A DNA stretch of 64,000 bases from JAJEBT01 sp965214975 (lineage in GTDB: Bacteria > Pseudomonadota > Alphaproteobacteria > MPNO01 > UBA830): positions 248,001-312,000 of the forward strand of contig OZ244055.1 of assembly GCA_965214975.1 (NCBI GenBank), read 5' to 3'. The first letter of the stretch is position 1, and each line of letters opens with the position of its first letter. Under the pieces are notes generated by a model. That model searched no databases. It was not told where the DNA came from and was given only the letters and a program-made list of their open reading frames with translations. This document shows positions 17,098 through 31,880 of the stretch, piece after piece. Made by a program: the position numbers and the translations under genes.

Positions 17098-18039
17098 GAG
17101 CTTGCGCCGCAGAGGCTGCGCCGCCGGACAACGGGCGCGGGATCGCCGGGGAAGTGCCCGTCGGGCGCGACCGACCGGGACGGTTCCGAAAGCTTCGTGG
17201 CTCCGGCCCCGGCGCCTCGGGCGCCCGGAGGCCGATGATTCGCGGGAACGGCCCCGTTTTCCGCGCGCTGGCCGCGCCGGAGACGGATTCGCGGCTCGTC
17301 CGTCACGCCGCCGGCGCCGCCATGCGCCTGACGTTCAGCGCCACGGCACCCAATGGCGGGCTGACCAACGGTCGGTCCCGATGCGGGCGTAGTCGAGCCC
17401 GATTCCGCTTGCGACCCGGCGGCACGCGTTCCGGCTGGCATGTCGCCGCGCGCTCCCGGACCGAGCTGCGGGGAACGGCGCCGAAGGCATCCCCCGGACC
17501 CCGACCTTCAGCCCCTTGCCCGTACCGTCGAGTGGCGGCGGTCTGTTGCGCTTGCGCGTGGCCTCAAGCCCTCGGACCTGAGGTTGCCGACAGGGCGGTT
17601 CGTGCCGGCCACGCTCGCCACCCCCGGTCGTGAACGTCGGCGCGGCGTGCCTCCCGCCATCGCTTCGCGCGCTTCGAACCGGCGAGGGCGACAAGGGCGG
17701 ACAAGGAGCCCTCCCGAACCCCGGCAGCGACCGCGATGCACCTCGGGAACGCTGCAAGGAGGTTGCCGCCCTCGCCGAGGCGTCGCTTCACGGTCAGCCG
17801 CCGCCGTCCGGATCCGCGCCCGTGGCGCGACCTCCGGCGCCGACCGGGTGCAACTGTCAGGCCATGCAGGAACATTCTTTGTCGTGACCGAGCGCCGGTA
17901 GCGGGTGCGGATCCGCCTGCCGTGCGATCGAGATCCGCTTCCCGGGGTCCGAACCGACCCCCGGACGACGAAATGCGCTCCCGAACGATCCGCCGGACAG
18001 GCCGGTTCACCCGTCGTCGGACAAAAAATCGGCCCTGCC
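17098..18039 (+). other. 942-base stretch without a recognisable gene
   Basis: Several frames stay open because of the high GC content, but none shows a family motif, plausible hydrophobic core or ribosome site. The minus frame at 17335-17757 has some protein-like runs near its end (LDYARIGTDRWSARHWVPWR), perhaps a transposon relic that I cannot name. No terminator for hicB was seen. Confidence 0.4.
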
Positions 18040-19206
18040 TTACGCGGCACGGAAACTGCGGCCGATGAACTGGCGGTGGATCTGGTTGGTGCCTTCCCAG
18101 ATCTGGGTGATCTTGGCGTCCCGCATCAGCCGCTCGGCGCGGTAGTCCGCGCAGTAGCCGTAGCCGCCGTGCATCTGGACCGCCTCGGTGGTCATGCGCA
18201 TGGCGAGATCCGACGCCCGCATCTTGGCGATCGAGGCCTCGACGGCGATGTCGGCGGCGCCGGCGTCGACCAGCGCCGCCACGTGGTCGAGCCAGGTCTC
18301 GAGCACCGCAAGCTCGCCCGCGAGATCGGCGAGTGTGAACTGGTTGCCCTGGAACTCGATGATCCGGCGCCCGGACTGGCTGCGCTCGTTCATGTAGGCG
18401 ACCATGTCCCCGAAGGCGGCGCGCGCGATGCCCCTGGCGTGGGCGGCGACGCTCGGCCGGGATCTGTTGAGCGAGGCCAGAAGAAGCGCGAGGCCGTCCC
18501 CGGGGTTCCCGACCAGGTTGGCGCGCGGAACCCGGCAGCCGGAGAACGACAGCTCGGTCGCCGACGAGGCGCGATGGCCCATCTTGCGCTCGTTCCGGAC
18601 GGCGTCCATGCCCGGCGCCCCCTTCTCGACCACCACGGCCGAGATCGCGCCGCGGTCGTCGTCGATCTCCGACCACTTGCCGAACAGCAGGATCAGGTCC
18701 GCGACGTCGCCGCTGGTGATGAAGAGCTTGCCGCCGTCGATGACGATCTCGTCGCCGTCGGGCGCGAATCTCGTGCGCATCGCGACCGCGTCCGACCCCG
18801 CCGCCGGCTCGGTGATCGCGAGCGCGGCGAGCCCGCCCCCGGCGATGCGCGGCAGCAGGCGCGCCTTCTGCTCCTCGGAGGCGTGGTCGATCACCGGGCC
18901 CATGGCGTGGCAGGTGGTCGCGTAGACGATGCCGGTCGACGCGCAGGCCGCGGAGATCACGCTCACGCACTCGATGTAGAGGCGGTAGCTCGCCGCCGCG
19001 CCGCCGTAGGCCTCGGGGACGAACAGCGCGTTGAGCCCGAGCGCGTTGAGCGCGTCCACGCTCGCCCGCGGAAACGCCGCGGCCTCGTCGTAGCCGGCGG
19101 CGTTGGGGGCGACGACGTCCGCGGCGGCGCGGCGGACCTGGTCGAGGACGATCCGCTCGTCCTCCGACCAGCCGCGCCGGCGCGCGATCTGCTCGAAGAC
19201 CTTCAC
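18040..19206 (-). CDS. Acyl-CoA dehydrogenase family protein
   Basis: A 388-residue flavoprotein of the acyl-CoA dehydrogenase family. Features are the AALAITEPAAGSDA block near 130, the ITSGDVADLILLF substrate/FAD region near 165, the FQGNQFTLADLA helix near 285 and QIWEGTNQIHRQ near the C terminus, which carries the catalytic-base glutamate in short/medium-chain members. It oxidises an acyl-CoA to its 2,3-enoyl derivative and passes electrons to ETF. It is the third gene of a minus-strand set after an AMP-forming ligase and an SDR, 28 bases downstream of the latter. Substrate unknown. Confidence 0.93.
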   Translation of the reverse strand: MKVFEQIARRRGWSEDERIVLDQVRRAAADVVAPNAAGYDEAAAFPRASVDALNALGLNALFVPEAYGGAAASYRLYIECVSVISAACASTGIVYATTCHAMGPVIDHASEEQKARLLPRIAGGGLAALAITEPAAGSDAVAMRTRFAPDGDEIVIDGGKLFITSGDVADLILLFGKWSEIDDDRGAISAVVVEKGAPGMDAVRNERKMGHRASSATELSFSGCRVPRANLVGNPGDGLALLLASLNRSRPSVAAHARGIARAAFGDMVAYMNERSQSGRRIIEFQGNQFTLADLAGELAVLETWLDHVAALVDAGAADIAVEASIAKMRASDLAMRMTTEAVQMHGGYGYCADYRAERLMRDAKITQIWEGTNQIHRQFIGRSFRAA

Positions 19207-19234
19207 CGGCCATCCCGCCGGGCGGCGGACGCCC

Positions 19235-19993
19235 TCAATGGTTCATGCCCTGGCCGCCGTCGAGATAGATGGTCTCGCCGGTCAGGTAGGGGATGGCGCT
19301 GGTCATCAGGGCGACGACGAGCGCGGCGACGTCCCCGGGCGTCCCCGGGCCGCCCGTCGGGATGCGTTCCGCGAGCCAGGCCCGCACCTTGTCGCGCGAG
19401 AGATAGTCGCGGTTGAGGTCGGTGGTCACGTAGCCCGGGGCGACGTTGAGCACCCGGATGCCGTCCGCGGCCCACTCGACCGCGAGGCAGCGGGTGATCG
19501 CGCCCACGGCGGCCTTCGAGGCGCAGTAGGCGAGCGCGTGCGGGACGCCGGTCTTGTCGAAGAACGAGCCGATGTTGACGATCGTGCCGCGCGTCTTCCT
19601 GAGATGGGGATAGGCTTCGCGCGACGCCAGCATCACCGCCGTGGCGTTCAGCCGCATGACCTTCTCGTAGTCGTCGAGCGCGAGCTCGGCGCTCGCGCCG
19701 CCGATGTGCTGGCCGGCGTTGTTCACGAGGCCGCGCACCGGCCCGTTCCCGGCGATCCCGGCGACGGCCTCCGCCAGCGCCTTCTCGTCGGTCACGTCGC
19801 AGGCGACGGCCCGGCCGGCGCCGGCGGTCCCCGACCGAGACAGCGAGACCGGGTCGAGACCGGCCTCGTCGAGCGCCCGCACGATGGCGGCGCCGATCCC
19901 CCGGCTGCCGCCGGTCACGATGACCTGCCCCGCCGTCCCGCCGTCCGCGGCCCGCGCGGCCGTTCCGTCCTGCGCCATCGCGTTTCCCGTCAT
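19235..19993 (-). CDS. SDR-family oxidoreductase
   Basis: A 252-residue short-chain dehydrogenase. It has the cofactor loop TGGSRGIGAA near residue 24, NNAG near 95, and the catalytic Ser-Tyr-Lys arrangement in NIGSFFDKTG followed by YCASKAAVG. The C-terminal GETIYLDGGQ is typical. ATG 19993 overlaps the stop of the upstream ligase gene (ATGA); ATG 19978 is an alternative. In this operon it probably oxidises or reduces a hydroxyacyl intermediate. Confidence 0.92.
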   Translation of the reverse strand: MTGNAMAQDGTAARAADGGTAGQVIVTGGSRGIGAAIVRALDEAGLDPVSLSRSGTAGAGRAVACDVTDEKALAEAVAGIAGNGPVRGLVNNAGQHIGGASAELALDDYEKVMRLNATAVMLASREAYPHLRKTRGTIVNIGSFFDKTGVPHALAYCASKAAVGAITRCLAVEWAADGIRVLNVAPGYVTTDLNRDYLSRDKVRAWLAERIPTGGPGTPGDVAALVVALMTSAIPYLTGETIYLDGGQGMNH

Positions 19994-21609
19994 TCCGCCG
20001 CGGCCCGGCGCTGCCGCCGGACCACCGGCACCGGCTCGAGTTCGCCCCGGCGATGCATCTCCACGATCTCGCGCTTGAGGATCTTGCCGCTCGCGGTCAG
20101 CGGAAAGCCGTCCATCCGCAGGAAGAACTCGGGCATGTCGTATCGCGACAGGCCCTCCGCGTCCAGGTGCCCCATGATCCCGTCCGCCCCGACGTCGCCG
20201 ACGACGGCGAGGCAGACGCGCTCGCCGAGGCGCTCGTCGGGCACCGGGAACGCCGCCGCCTTCTCGACCGCCGGGCAGCGCAGCGCGAGCGCCTCGATGT
20301 GGGCCGGGTGGATGTTGTGGCCGCCGCGGATGATCAGATCCTTGAGCCGGCCGGTGACGTAGAGGTTGCCGGCCTCGTCGACATGCCCGAGATCGCCCGA
20401 CAGGAACAGCCCGTCCCGGTTGAAGCTCCGCGCGGTCTCCTCCTGGTTGCCGAAATACCCGAGCGTAAGCGCGGCGCCCCGGCCGGCGATCTGGCCCACC
20501 GCGCCGGGGGGCGCCGGCCGGTCGGGATCCCCGGCGTCGACGATCGTGATCTCGTAGGCCGGCCCGCCGCGCCCGCAGCTGCGGGTCCACAGCTCGGGGC
20601 CGTCGTCGGGGCGGGTGTACTGGTGCGACGAGTTCTCGGTCATGCCGTAGACGTTCTGCGGCTTGATGCCCTGCGCGAGCAGGGCCTCGCACACCACCGG
20701 CGGGATCGGCGCCCCGGCCATGTAGAAGGTCCGCACCGCGCCGAGCCGCGCCAGCCCCGCGGCCTTCTGCTCGGCGAGCATGTCCATGGCATGGGTGGGA
20801 ACGCCCATCACGTAGGTCGCCCCGGTCTCGACCAGCCAGTCGAGCCGGCTCGCGCCCGGAGGGGGCGCGTCGACCGCGAACTCCCCTCCGCACAGCAGCC
20901 ACTGCGCGGCGCCGACCCAGGCGATGTGGTGGGACAGCGGGCTGAGCGCGAGAATGCGGGCCCCGGCGTCGAGCTTCCAGTCGCGGACCAGGTCGCGGGC
21001 GTTGGCCAGCAGCGTGTTCTCCGAGTGCATGACGCATTTGGGCGGGCCCGTGGTCCCGGAGGTGAAGGCGAGATAGGTCACCCGGTCGGGGTCGGCCTCG
21101 GGCGGGCGCCGCGGCGGCCCTCCCCGCGCGGGAAAGGTCTCGGGGACGAACGCCGCCCGGAGGCTCGGCAGCTCCTGGGCCTCGAGATCCCCCTCGCGGC
21201 GGTCCGCGCCCCAGCCGGGCTCGGTCACCAGCGCCGCCGCGCCGATGCGCCGCAGCAGGGCCGCGACCTCCGCGCAGGTGTGGGTGCGGTGAAGCGACGG
21301 GTTGACGGCGAGGCCGCCGCGCGAGCAGGCGAGAAAGGCGATCACCGGCTCGACCCGGTTCGACATCCAGACCGACACCCGGTCGCCCGGCACGAGGCCG
21401 AGATCCTCGAGCGCCGCCGCGAAGGCGTCGACCCGGTCGGCGAGCCCGCGCCAGGTCAGCGACAGCGCGCCGTCGCGGTAGGCCGGCGCGTCCGGACGGG
21501 CGGCCGCGTGCCCCGCCATCAGGCTGTAGGCGGTGTCGCTCCGCCACAGCCCGCGCCGGTAGTGCTCCCGTGCGCGGGCAGGGTCGTGAAGCGTGAGAAA
21601 CGGACGCAT
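19990..21609 (-). CDS. AMP-forming acyl-CoA synthetase / ligase
   Basis: The 539-residue product adenylates a carboxylic acid and transfers it to CoA. The P-loop-like AFTSGTTGPPKCVM is near residue 185, the YGMTENSSHQY adenylate-binding motif near 325, SGDLGHVDEAGNLYVTGR with its Asp and Arg near 400, and the lysine motif GKILKREIVE near the C terminus. It is the first gene of the minus-strand operon ligase-SDR-acyl-CoA dehydrogenase. The start MRPFLTLHD is chosen over longer readings because those run into the neighbouring divergent promoter region. Together with the CoA-transferase/racemase this suggests breakdown of an unidentified acid. Confidence 0.92.
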   Translation of the reverse strand: MRPFLTLHDPARAREHYRRGLWRSDTAYSLMAGHAAARPDAPAYRDGALSLTWRGLADRVDAFAAALEDLGLVPGDRVSVWMSNRVEPVIAFLACSRGGLAVNPSLHRTHTCAEVAALLRRIGAAALVTEPGWGADRREGDLEAQELPSLRAAFVPETFPARGGPPRRPPEADPDRVTYLAFTSGTTGPPKCVMHSENTLLANARDLVRDWKLDAGARILALSPLSHHIAWVGAAQWLLCGGEFAVDAPPPGASRLDWLVETGATYVMGVPTHAMDMLAEQKAAGLARLGAVRTFYMAGAPIPPVVCEALLAQGIKPQNVYGMTENSSHQYTRPDDGPELWTRSCGRGGPAYEITIVDAGDPDRPAPPGAVGQIAGRGAALTLGYFGNQEETARSFNRDGLFLSGDLGHVDEAGNLYVTGRLKDLIIRGGHNIHPAHIEALALRCPAVEKAAAFPVPDERLGERVCLAVVGDVGADGIMGHLDAEGLSRYDMPEFFLRMDGFPLTASGKILKREIVEMHRRGELEPVPVVRRQRRAAAE

Positions 21610-21726
21610 GACGGACCCCGGACCCTCCCGAAGCGCCACAATAGCCGTTCTCCGCCGGACCGCGAAAGGCTCCGGCCGCCCGGACGTGGTAGAACGGGCC
21701 CTTGCCGGAACCGGACGGACCTTGCC

Positions 21727-22272
21727 ATGACCGAAACCCGAGAGTCCCGGGACGCGGCGCCCGGCTGGCCCGACGACATCTTCGCCGGGTTCCGCGACGC
21801 CGGCATCCGCCAGGTCGGTTTCGTGCCCGACGCCGGCCACGCCCGGCTGATCGAGCGCTGCCTCGGCGACAACGCCGTCAAGACGACGAGGCTGACGACC
21901 GAGGAGGAAGGCGTCGCGCTCGCGCTCGGCGCCTGGCTCGGCGGGGAGCGCGCCGCCCTGCTGATGCAGTCGTCGGGGGTCGGCAACTGCGTCAACATGC
22001 TGTCGGTGCTCGTCGAGACGCGCTCGCCGCTGCTGATGGTGGTCACCATGCGCGGGCAGTGGGGGGAGTTCAATCCGTGGCAGGTTCCGATGGGCCGGGC
22101 CGCCGCCGGCGTTCTCGGGGAGATGGGCGTGCTCGTCCACGAGGTCGACGACGCCGGCCGCGTCGGGGAGACCGTGGAGGCGGCGGCGCGGACCGCCTTC
22201 GGATCCGGCCGCGTGGCCGCGGTGCTGATCGGCCAGCGGATCGTTGGCCGCAAGAGCTGGGGCGGACGGTGA
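21727..22272 (+). CDS. ThDP-dependent decarboxylase, alpha (Pyr-domain) subunit, sulfopyruvate/phosphonopyruvate decarboxylase type
   Basis: The 181-residue product corresponds to the N-terminal thiamine-diphosphate Pyr domain: FVPDAGHARLIERCL, the TTEEEGVALALGAWLGG block with the cofactor-activating glutamate, and QSSGVGNCVNMLSVL. Split subunits of this size occur in sulfopyruvate decarboxylase (ComD/ComE-like) and some phosphonopyruvate decarboxylases. Its stop overlaps the GTG of the beta subunit gene. It is divergent from the ligase operon. No coenzyme M or phosphonate genes are nearby, so the substrate is open. Confidence 0.85.
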   Translation: MTETRESRDAAPGWPDDIFAGFRDAGIRQVGFVPDAGHARLIERCLGDNAVKTTRLTTEEEGVALALGAWLGGERAALLMQSSGVGNCVNMLSVLVETRSPLLMVVTMRGQWGEFNPWQVPMGRAAAGVLGEMGVLVHEVDDAGRVGETVEAAARTAFGSGRVAAVLIGQRIVGRKSWGGR

Positions 22273-22868
22273 CGCCGGCCGCGGAGCGCCGGACCCCCGT
22301 TCTCGGGCGCCGCGACGTCGTGGCGCGCCTGCTGCGGGACCGCGGCGACACGCTCGTGGTCACCGGTCTCGGCTCGACCACCTGGGACGCCGCGGCGGCG
22401 GGCGACCATCCGAACAACTTCTATCTCTGGGGCGGCATGGGCGGCGCCGCCATGACCGGGCTCGGCCTCGCCCTGGCCCGGCCCCGGCGCCGGGTGCTGG
22501 TCGTCACCGGCGACGGCGAGATGCTCATGGGGGTCGGGGCGCTCGCGACCGTCGCCGTCGCCGGGCCGGACAATCTCGCCGTCTGCGTGATCGACAACCA
22601 GCGCTACGGCGAGACCGGCATGCAGGAGACCCACACCGGCCGCGGAACCGACCTCGCCGGCATGGCCGCGGCCGCCGGGATCCCCGCCGCCTGGACGGTC
22701 TGGACCGACGGCGAGCTCGAGGCCGCGGTCCCGCGCCTGCACGCCGGGCCCGGCCCGGTCTTCGCGGCGGTCAAGGTCACCGCCGAGCCGGTCGGGATGG
22801 TGCTGCCCGAGCGCGACGGAACGGTGCTCCGGGCGCGTTTCCGCGAGGCCGTCCTGGGCGGCCGCTGA
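22269..22868 (+). CDS. ThDP-dependent decarboxylase, beta (PP-domain) subunit
   Basis: The 199-residue product is the diphosphate-binding half of the enzyme: the GDGEMLMGVGAL motif and following VIDNQRYGETG form the ThDP/Mg site. It starts with GTG 22269 overlapping the alpha stop, so the subunits are likely translated together in equal amount. A phosphonopyruvate or sulfopyruvate-like 2-oxoacid is the expected substrate class. Seven bases separate it from the convergent flavin oxidoreductase gene. Confidence 0.87.
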   Translation: MTPAAERRTPVLGRRDVVARLLRDRGDTLVVTGLGSTTWDAAAAGDHPNNFYLWGGMGGAAMTGLGLALARPRRRVLVVTGDGEMLMGVGALATVAVAGPDNLAVCVIDNQRYGETGMQETHTGRGTDLAGMAAAAGIPAAWTVWTDGELEAAVPRLHAGPGPVFAAVKVTAEPVGMVLPERDGTVLRARFREAVLGGR

Positions 22869-22875
22869 GGCGGGG

Positions 22876-24360
<1,485 letters not shown>

Positions 24361-24495
24361 GACGGTCGTCGCCTCCCCGGAGCCGCGCGACGGGCGCGTC
24401 GGCGGACGTCGGGCCAGTGTAGCCGATCCGGGCGGCGGTGGCGGAGGGGCGGATCCGGGGCGCGAAAAAAAATTCCGGGAAACCCGAAAAAACGT

Positions 24496-24525
24496 TTGAC
24501 ACGGCCTCCGCGCCGGTTCTATAAA
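24496..24525 (+). promoter_or_regulatory. rRNA operon promoter
   Basis: TTGACA (24496-24501) is followed after 17 bases by CTATAA (24519-24524), or after 18 by TATAAA (24520-24525). The bases just upstream are rich in A runs, like an UP element. About 255 bases separate it from the 16S 5' end; the rest of the 24361-24780 interval is leader with no gene. Confidence 0.75.
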
Positions 24526-24602
24526 CGCCGTTCGCGCGCGGCCGGGGGTCCGGTGGCGCGGCTTTCCGGCGGCTGCCGCATCGCGGAATCCGCGTCGGGG
24601 AA

Positions 24603-24615
24603 GCGCTCTTTGACA
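24603..24615 (+). promoter_or_regulatory. boxA-like antitermination signal in the rrn leader
   Basis: The leader contains GCTCTTTGACA, matching the boxA consensus TGCTCTTTAACA except at a few positions. Such sites load the Nus antitermination complex on rRNA transcripts. A second similar site lies before 23S. Confidence 0.55.
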
Positions 24616-24780
24616 TTGTGACAATCGGAAGGGATGCGCAGACGGCGGCACGAAGGCTTACGCCGAGTTCCGCTCGAGGATCTGCGCATCCGGCTAACTC
24701 AAGCCATGCGTAAATGCTTGAGACGGATCTCGTTGTTCCGGCCCGCGGGCGCCTCGGCGGCCGCGGGTTGAGGTAACCTC

Positions 24781-26287
<1,507 letters not shown>

Positions 26288-26431
26288 GCGGATGCCGGAA
26301 GAGATTCCGGGATGCGCTGACTTACACAGCCGCGTGCCGCCGTCGGCGTGTCCCTTCCGTGTTCGGACGCAGAAGCGGGGCCGGAGCGCCCCGCGGGCGG
26401 CGCGGGCTGGCGCCTGCGCGAGGCAGGCGCG

Positions 26432-26509
<78 letters not shown>

Positions 26510-26555
26510 CCCCTTCCGGGGGCGGGGCGGGTTCCGGCGGCGGCCGGGGCCGCGA

Positions 26556-26631
26556 GGGGGCGTAGCTCAGCTGGGAGAGCGCCGGCTTTGCAAGCCGGAG
26601 GTCGTCGGTTCGATCCCGATCGCCTCCACCA
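26556..26631 (+). tRNA. tRNA-Ala(TGC) in the rRNA spacer
   Basis: Acceptor GGGGGCG pairs with CGCCTCC allowing one wobble, the anticodon loop is TTTGCAA, the T arm has TTCGATC, and CCA is encoded. Confidence 0.97.
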
Positions 26632-26742
26632 GCCCGGCGTCGCGCGCGTCGCGCGCGTCCGAACCGGCCAGGAACCGGATCCCGCCGCCGTCGCCTCGGG
26701 CGAGGGCGCGGAACCGGGCGGCCGCCGGAGACCCGGCCGCCG

Positions 26743-26755
26743 TCCGCTCTTTGAA
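26743..26755 (+). promoter_or_regulatory. Second boxA-like signal before 23S
   Basis: CCGCTCTTTGAAATC resembles boxA and the leader copy at 24603. In many rrn operons a boxA recurs in the spacer between the tRNAs and 23S, as here. Confidence 0.45.
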
Positions 26756-26876
26756 ATCGTGAACATGATGTTGTCCGAACCGCGGTTCGGCCCGGCCTGC
26801 GCCGGGCGCGGCCGTGGTTCAACCGTGAGGAATGCGGAATGTCGTGCCGGGCTCGTCCCTGTGCATGACGGTTTCG

Positions 26877-29615
<2,739 letters not shown>

Positions 29616-29683
29616 CAGACCGTCATGCACAGCGGCCAGCCCGGCCGCGCATTCCCCGCTCCGTCCGCACGGCGTGCTGCGAC

Positions 29684-29801
29684 GACCTGGTGATCATGGC
29701 GGGGGAGAAACACCCGATCCCATTCCGAACTCGGAAGTGAAGGCCCCCAGCGCCGATGGTACTGCATCTCAAGGTGTGGGAGAGTAGGTCGTCGCCAGGT
29801 C
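29684..29801 (+). rRNA. 5S ribosomal RNA
   Basis: GACCTGG (29684-29690) pairs with CCAGGTC (29795-29801), and the core has CCGATCCCATTCCGAACTCG. An outer processing stem, CGTGCTGCGA (29673-29682) with TCGCAGCACG (29803-29812), flanks it. Confidence 0.95.
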
Positions 29802-29885
29802 TTCGCAGCACGACGGACGGACGGCGGCAACATCGTGTTCGCGCCGCCGCGCGCGCCTCGGGCGTCGCGGCGAACCAGGCATCGA

Positions 29886-29962
<77 letters not shown>

Positions 29963-29963
29963 G

Positions 29964-30005
29964 AATCTCCCCGTTATCTCAAAAGGATAGCGGGGATTCA
30001 CTTTT
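29964..30005 (+). terminator. Intrinsic terminator of the rRNA operon
   Basis: CCCCGTTATC (29969-29978) pairs with GATAGCGGGG (29986-29995) around a seven-base loop, with further pairing of ATTC/GAAT type at the base, and is followed by a short T-run (CTTTTC at 30001). Confidence 0.75.
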
Positions 30006-30175
30006 CTGGCGGTCTTGTGGGAAGCGTCAAGTCAACACCGAGTCAGCACATCAACCCGCCTCTCGGCAATCGCCTGCCGATCACAGCGGCAGGCGTTCGG
30101 TCGGGCCGTGGAATCTTCTGATCGGCGGGTGGGATCGACACGCACAGCCAATCAATCTCCTCACTCAACGGACGT

Positions 30176-30916
30176 TCATGACCTCTGCCGGCCCTGCCCG
30201 CCACGGGCCGGCCGAACGGTTACCATAGCACTCGCGTCCCGGGTGCCCCCGACATGGGTCCAGCGGGAGGCCCTCCGGTAGCCGAGACGCCGGAGCTCCA
30301 GGGCCAGTTCCGCTCGGTAGACCGCGCCGATGGTCTTCGGCTGCCGGTACAGCCCGTCGTCGACCATGGTTCTCCACTTGCCGTCCCCGCCCTGGACCAT
30401 GTTCGCGATCACGCAATGGGTGTGGAGCTGCGGATCCAGGTTGCGGGACGTGTCGTGCCGGAAGGTCGCAGCGACCGTCTTCTGGTCGCCCGTGCGGACC
30501 ATGCGGCCCGTCTCCGAATCCCGCTTCCGGGTCTCGACCGCGTTCGCCTCGATCCAGGACAGAGTCCGCCGCGCGGCCTTGTCGTGCGCGGCGACGATCC
30601 GCCGATCGCCGCCGACCAAGGCGAGCAGAGACACGGACTTCGGAGCCGAAAGGGTGACGTCCCGCCCCGGTCGATGATGGATGTTGCCGTCCCGATCCCG
30701 CTTCCCCAGGCGCAGGCCGCCCGGCACCCGGCCTTCGAGGATCGCGGTGAAGGTCTCGGGATCGACTGAACCAGACAGCCCGAGCGCCTCGGCTCCCTTG
30801 CCCGCCCAGGCGCTCGCCTCACGATGCGCCGGATCGTCCCTGGCGTAATACCCGTCGCGCTCGTAGTAGCTCACGCCCTGCGCCGGCGACGCGACCTTGC
30901 CGATCGACGCTACCAC
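30176..30916 (-). pseudogene. MobF/TrwC-type conjugative relaxase, N-terminal stump
   Basis: From GTG 30916 the frame encodes VVASIGKVASPAQGVSYYER, the classical opening of MobF relaxases. It continues with GRDVTLSAPKSVSLLALVGG and the HUH motif DPQLHTHCVIAN whose histidines bind the metal. Similarity ends at about ELRRLGYR, and a stop follows at 30176, so only about 220 of the usual 900-1,000 residues remain; the helicase half is gone. It marks a former conjugative or mobilisable element. A trimmed but folded HUH domain is possible, function doubtful. Confidence 0.88.
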
Positions 30917-31071
30917 CGAACACCGTTCCGGGCACTTGCTCGGCCGCACTCACGACAAGACCCCATGGCTTGAACACAATGAGAACAAAGAGCATGTCAA
31001 ACCTCGCTCGGGGAAGCTGTTCCCGCGCCGCATCCCGCATTGGCCCCGGCGTGGCTTCGTGCCGGGTTCCG

Positions 31072-31662
31072 TCATTCCTTCGGTGTTCCGATGTCGCGGG
31101 TGAGCGCTTCTCGAATGCATCGGATCATGGCGTCGTGCCGACCCTCATGGGAATGCCGCGGGGCATCCATCCAGGCGTCGCGGTCCAGCCGGGCGAGATC
31201 GATGGCATGACCGGCCCGCTCGGCAAGTTGCTTCAGATACTGGAGTTGCGCGCGGCCGTTACCTTCCCGAAAAGGGTGGACATGGTTCACGTCGCCCAAT
31301 ATCGGCCCGGCGCCGTCGGCGAACTCCTCGGGACTCGTGTCCCGGAAATACGCCGCCGCCGCGATCCGGCGATGCACGTCCGCCATGCCGGCCTCGATGA
31401 ACCGTCTCGGCTGAAACCGGCTGTCGCCCTTGGCAATCTTGACGGTGCGGATTTCGCCCGTCCATTCGTAGACGTCCCGGAAGAGATGACGGTGGATCGC
31501 CCTCAGACGATCGAGGTTGAAATCGCCCGTCGGCACCGCCTCGAGAAGCCGTTGCGCGACGAACCGGCGCTCCGACGCTTCCAGCGTCGGGGCGTCCCTG
31601 ATATCGAGCTTGTTTCGAAGGACCGTGAAGTCCGGGGGGTAGCAGTAGTCCGGGTCGCTCAT
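31072..31662 (-). CDS. Fic-family AMP-transferase toxin
   Basis: Fic enzymes transfer AMP from ATP to target proteins. The 196-residue product has the complete active-site motif HPFREGNGRAQ at residues 129-139, with the catalytic histidine 129, and the upstream flap with GEIRTVKIAKGDSRFQ. The size fits single-domain VbhT/FicT toxins. Its ATG overlaps the stop of the small upstream gene by four bases, the usual antitoxin-first layout. No inhibitory helix is seen within the protein itself, so inhibition should come from the partner (class I Fic). Confidence 0.93.
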   Translation of the reverse strand: MSDPDYCYPPDFTVLRNKLDIRDAPTLEASERRFVAQRLLEAVPTGDFNLDRLRAIHRHLFRDVYEWTGEIRTVKIAKGDSRFQPRRFIEAGMADVHRRIAAAAYFRDTSPEEFADGAGPILGDVNHVHPFREGNGRAQLQYLKQLAERAGHAIDLARLDRDAWMDAPRHSHEGRHDAMIRCIREALTRDIGTPKE

Positions 31663-31880
31663 TCCGCCGCGGCGATACTCCCGCGGCTTTTGAGTTGCCG
31701 CGCGATGTATGCGCGGCGATCCTCGGGAGACCAGCCTTCGCGTTCGAACATCTCGAACATGGCGATCTCGTCGGGCAGAAGAGGGTTGCCCTCGATCGCC
31801 TGCAAATGCACGGCCTCGGCCAGAAGCCTGCTCATGGCGGGGTGTTCACGGCGGCCAGGATCGTTCTTCGTCTCGCTCAT
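31659..31880 (-). CDS. VbhA-like Fic antitoxin
   Basis: The 73-residue protein carries the inhibitory-helix region LQAIEGNPLLPDE followed by MFEREGWSPEDRRAYIARQ, a pattern usual for small antitoxins preceding Fic. Class I inhibitors have (S/T)xxxE(G/N); here the EG is present but the S/T position appears to be leucine. The gene overlaps the Fic gene by four bases. The integrase remnant ends just upstream. Confidence 0.82.
   Translation of the reverse strand: MSETKNDPGRREHPAMSRLLAEAVHLQAIEGNPLLPDEIAMFEMFEREGWSPEDRRAYIARQLKSRGSIAAAE

Noticed and set aside
19235..21547. A single 770-residue ligase-SDR fusion
   Set aside because: The N-terminal part is a shadow of the ligase in another frame; the two genes are separate and overlap at ATGA.
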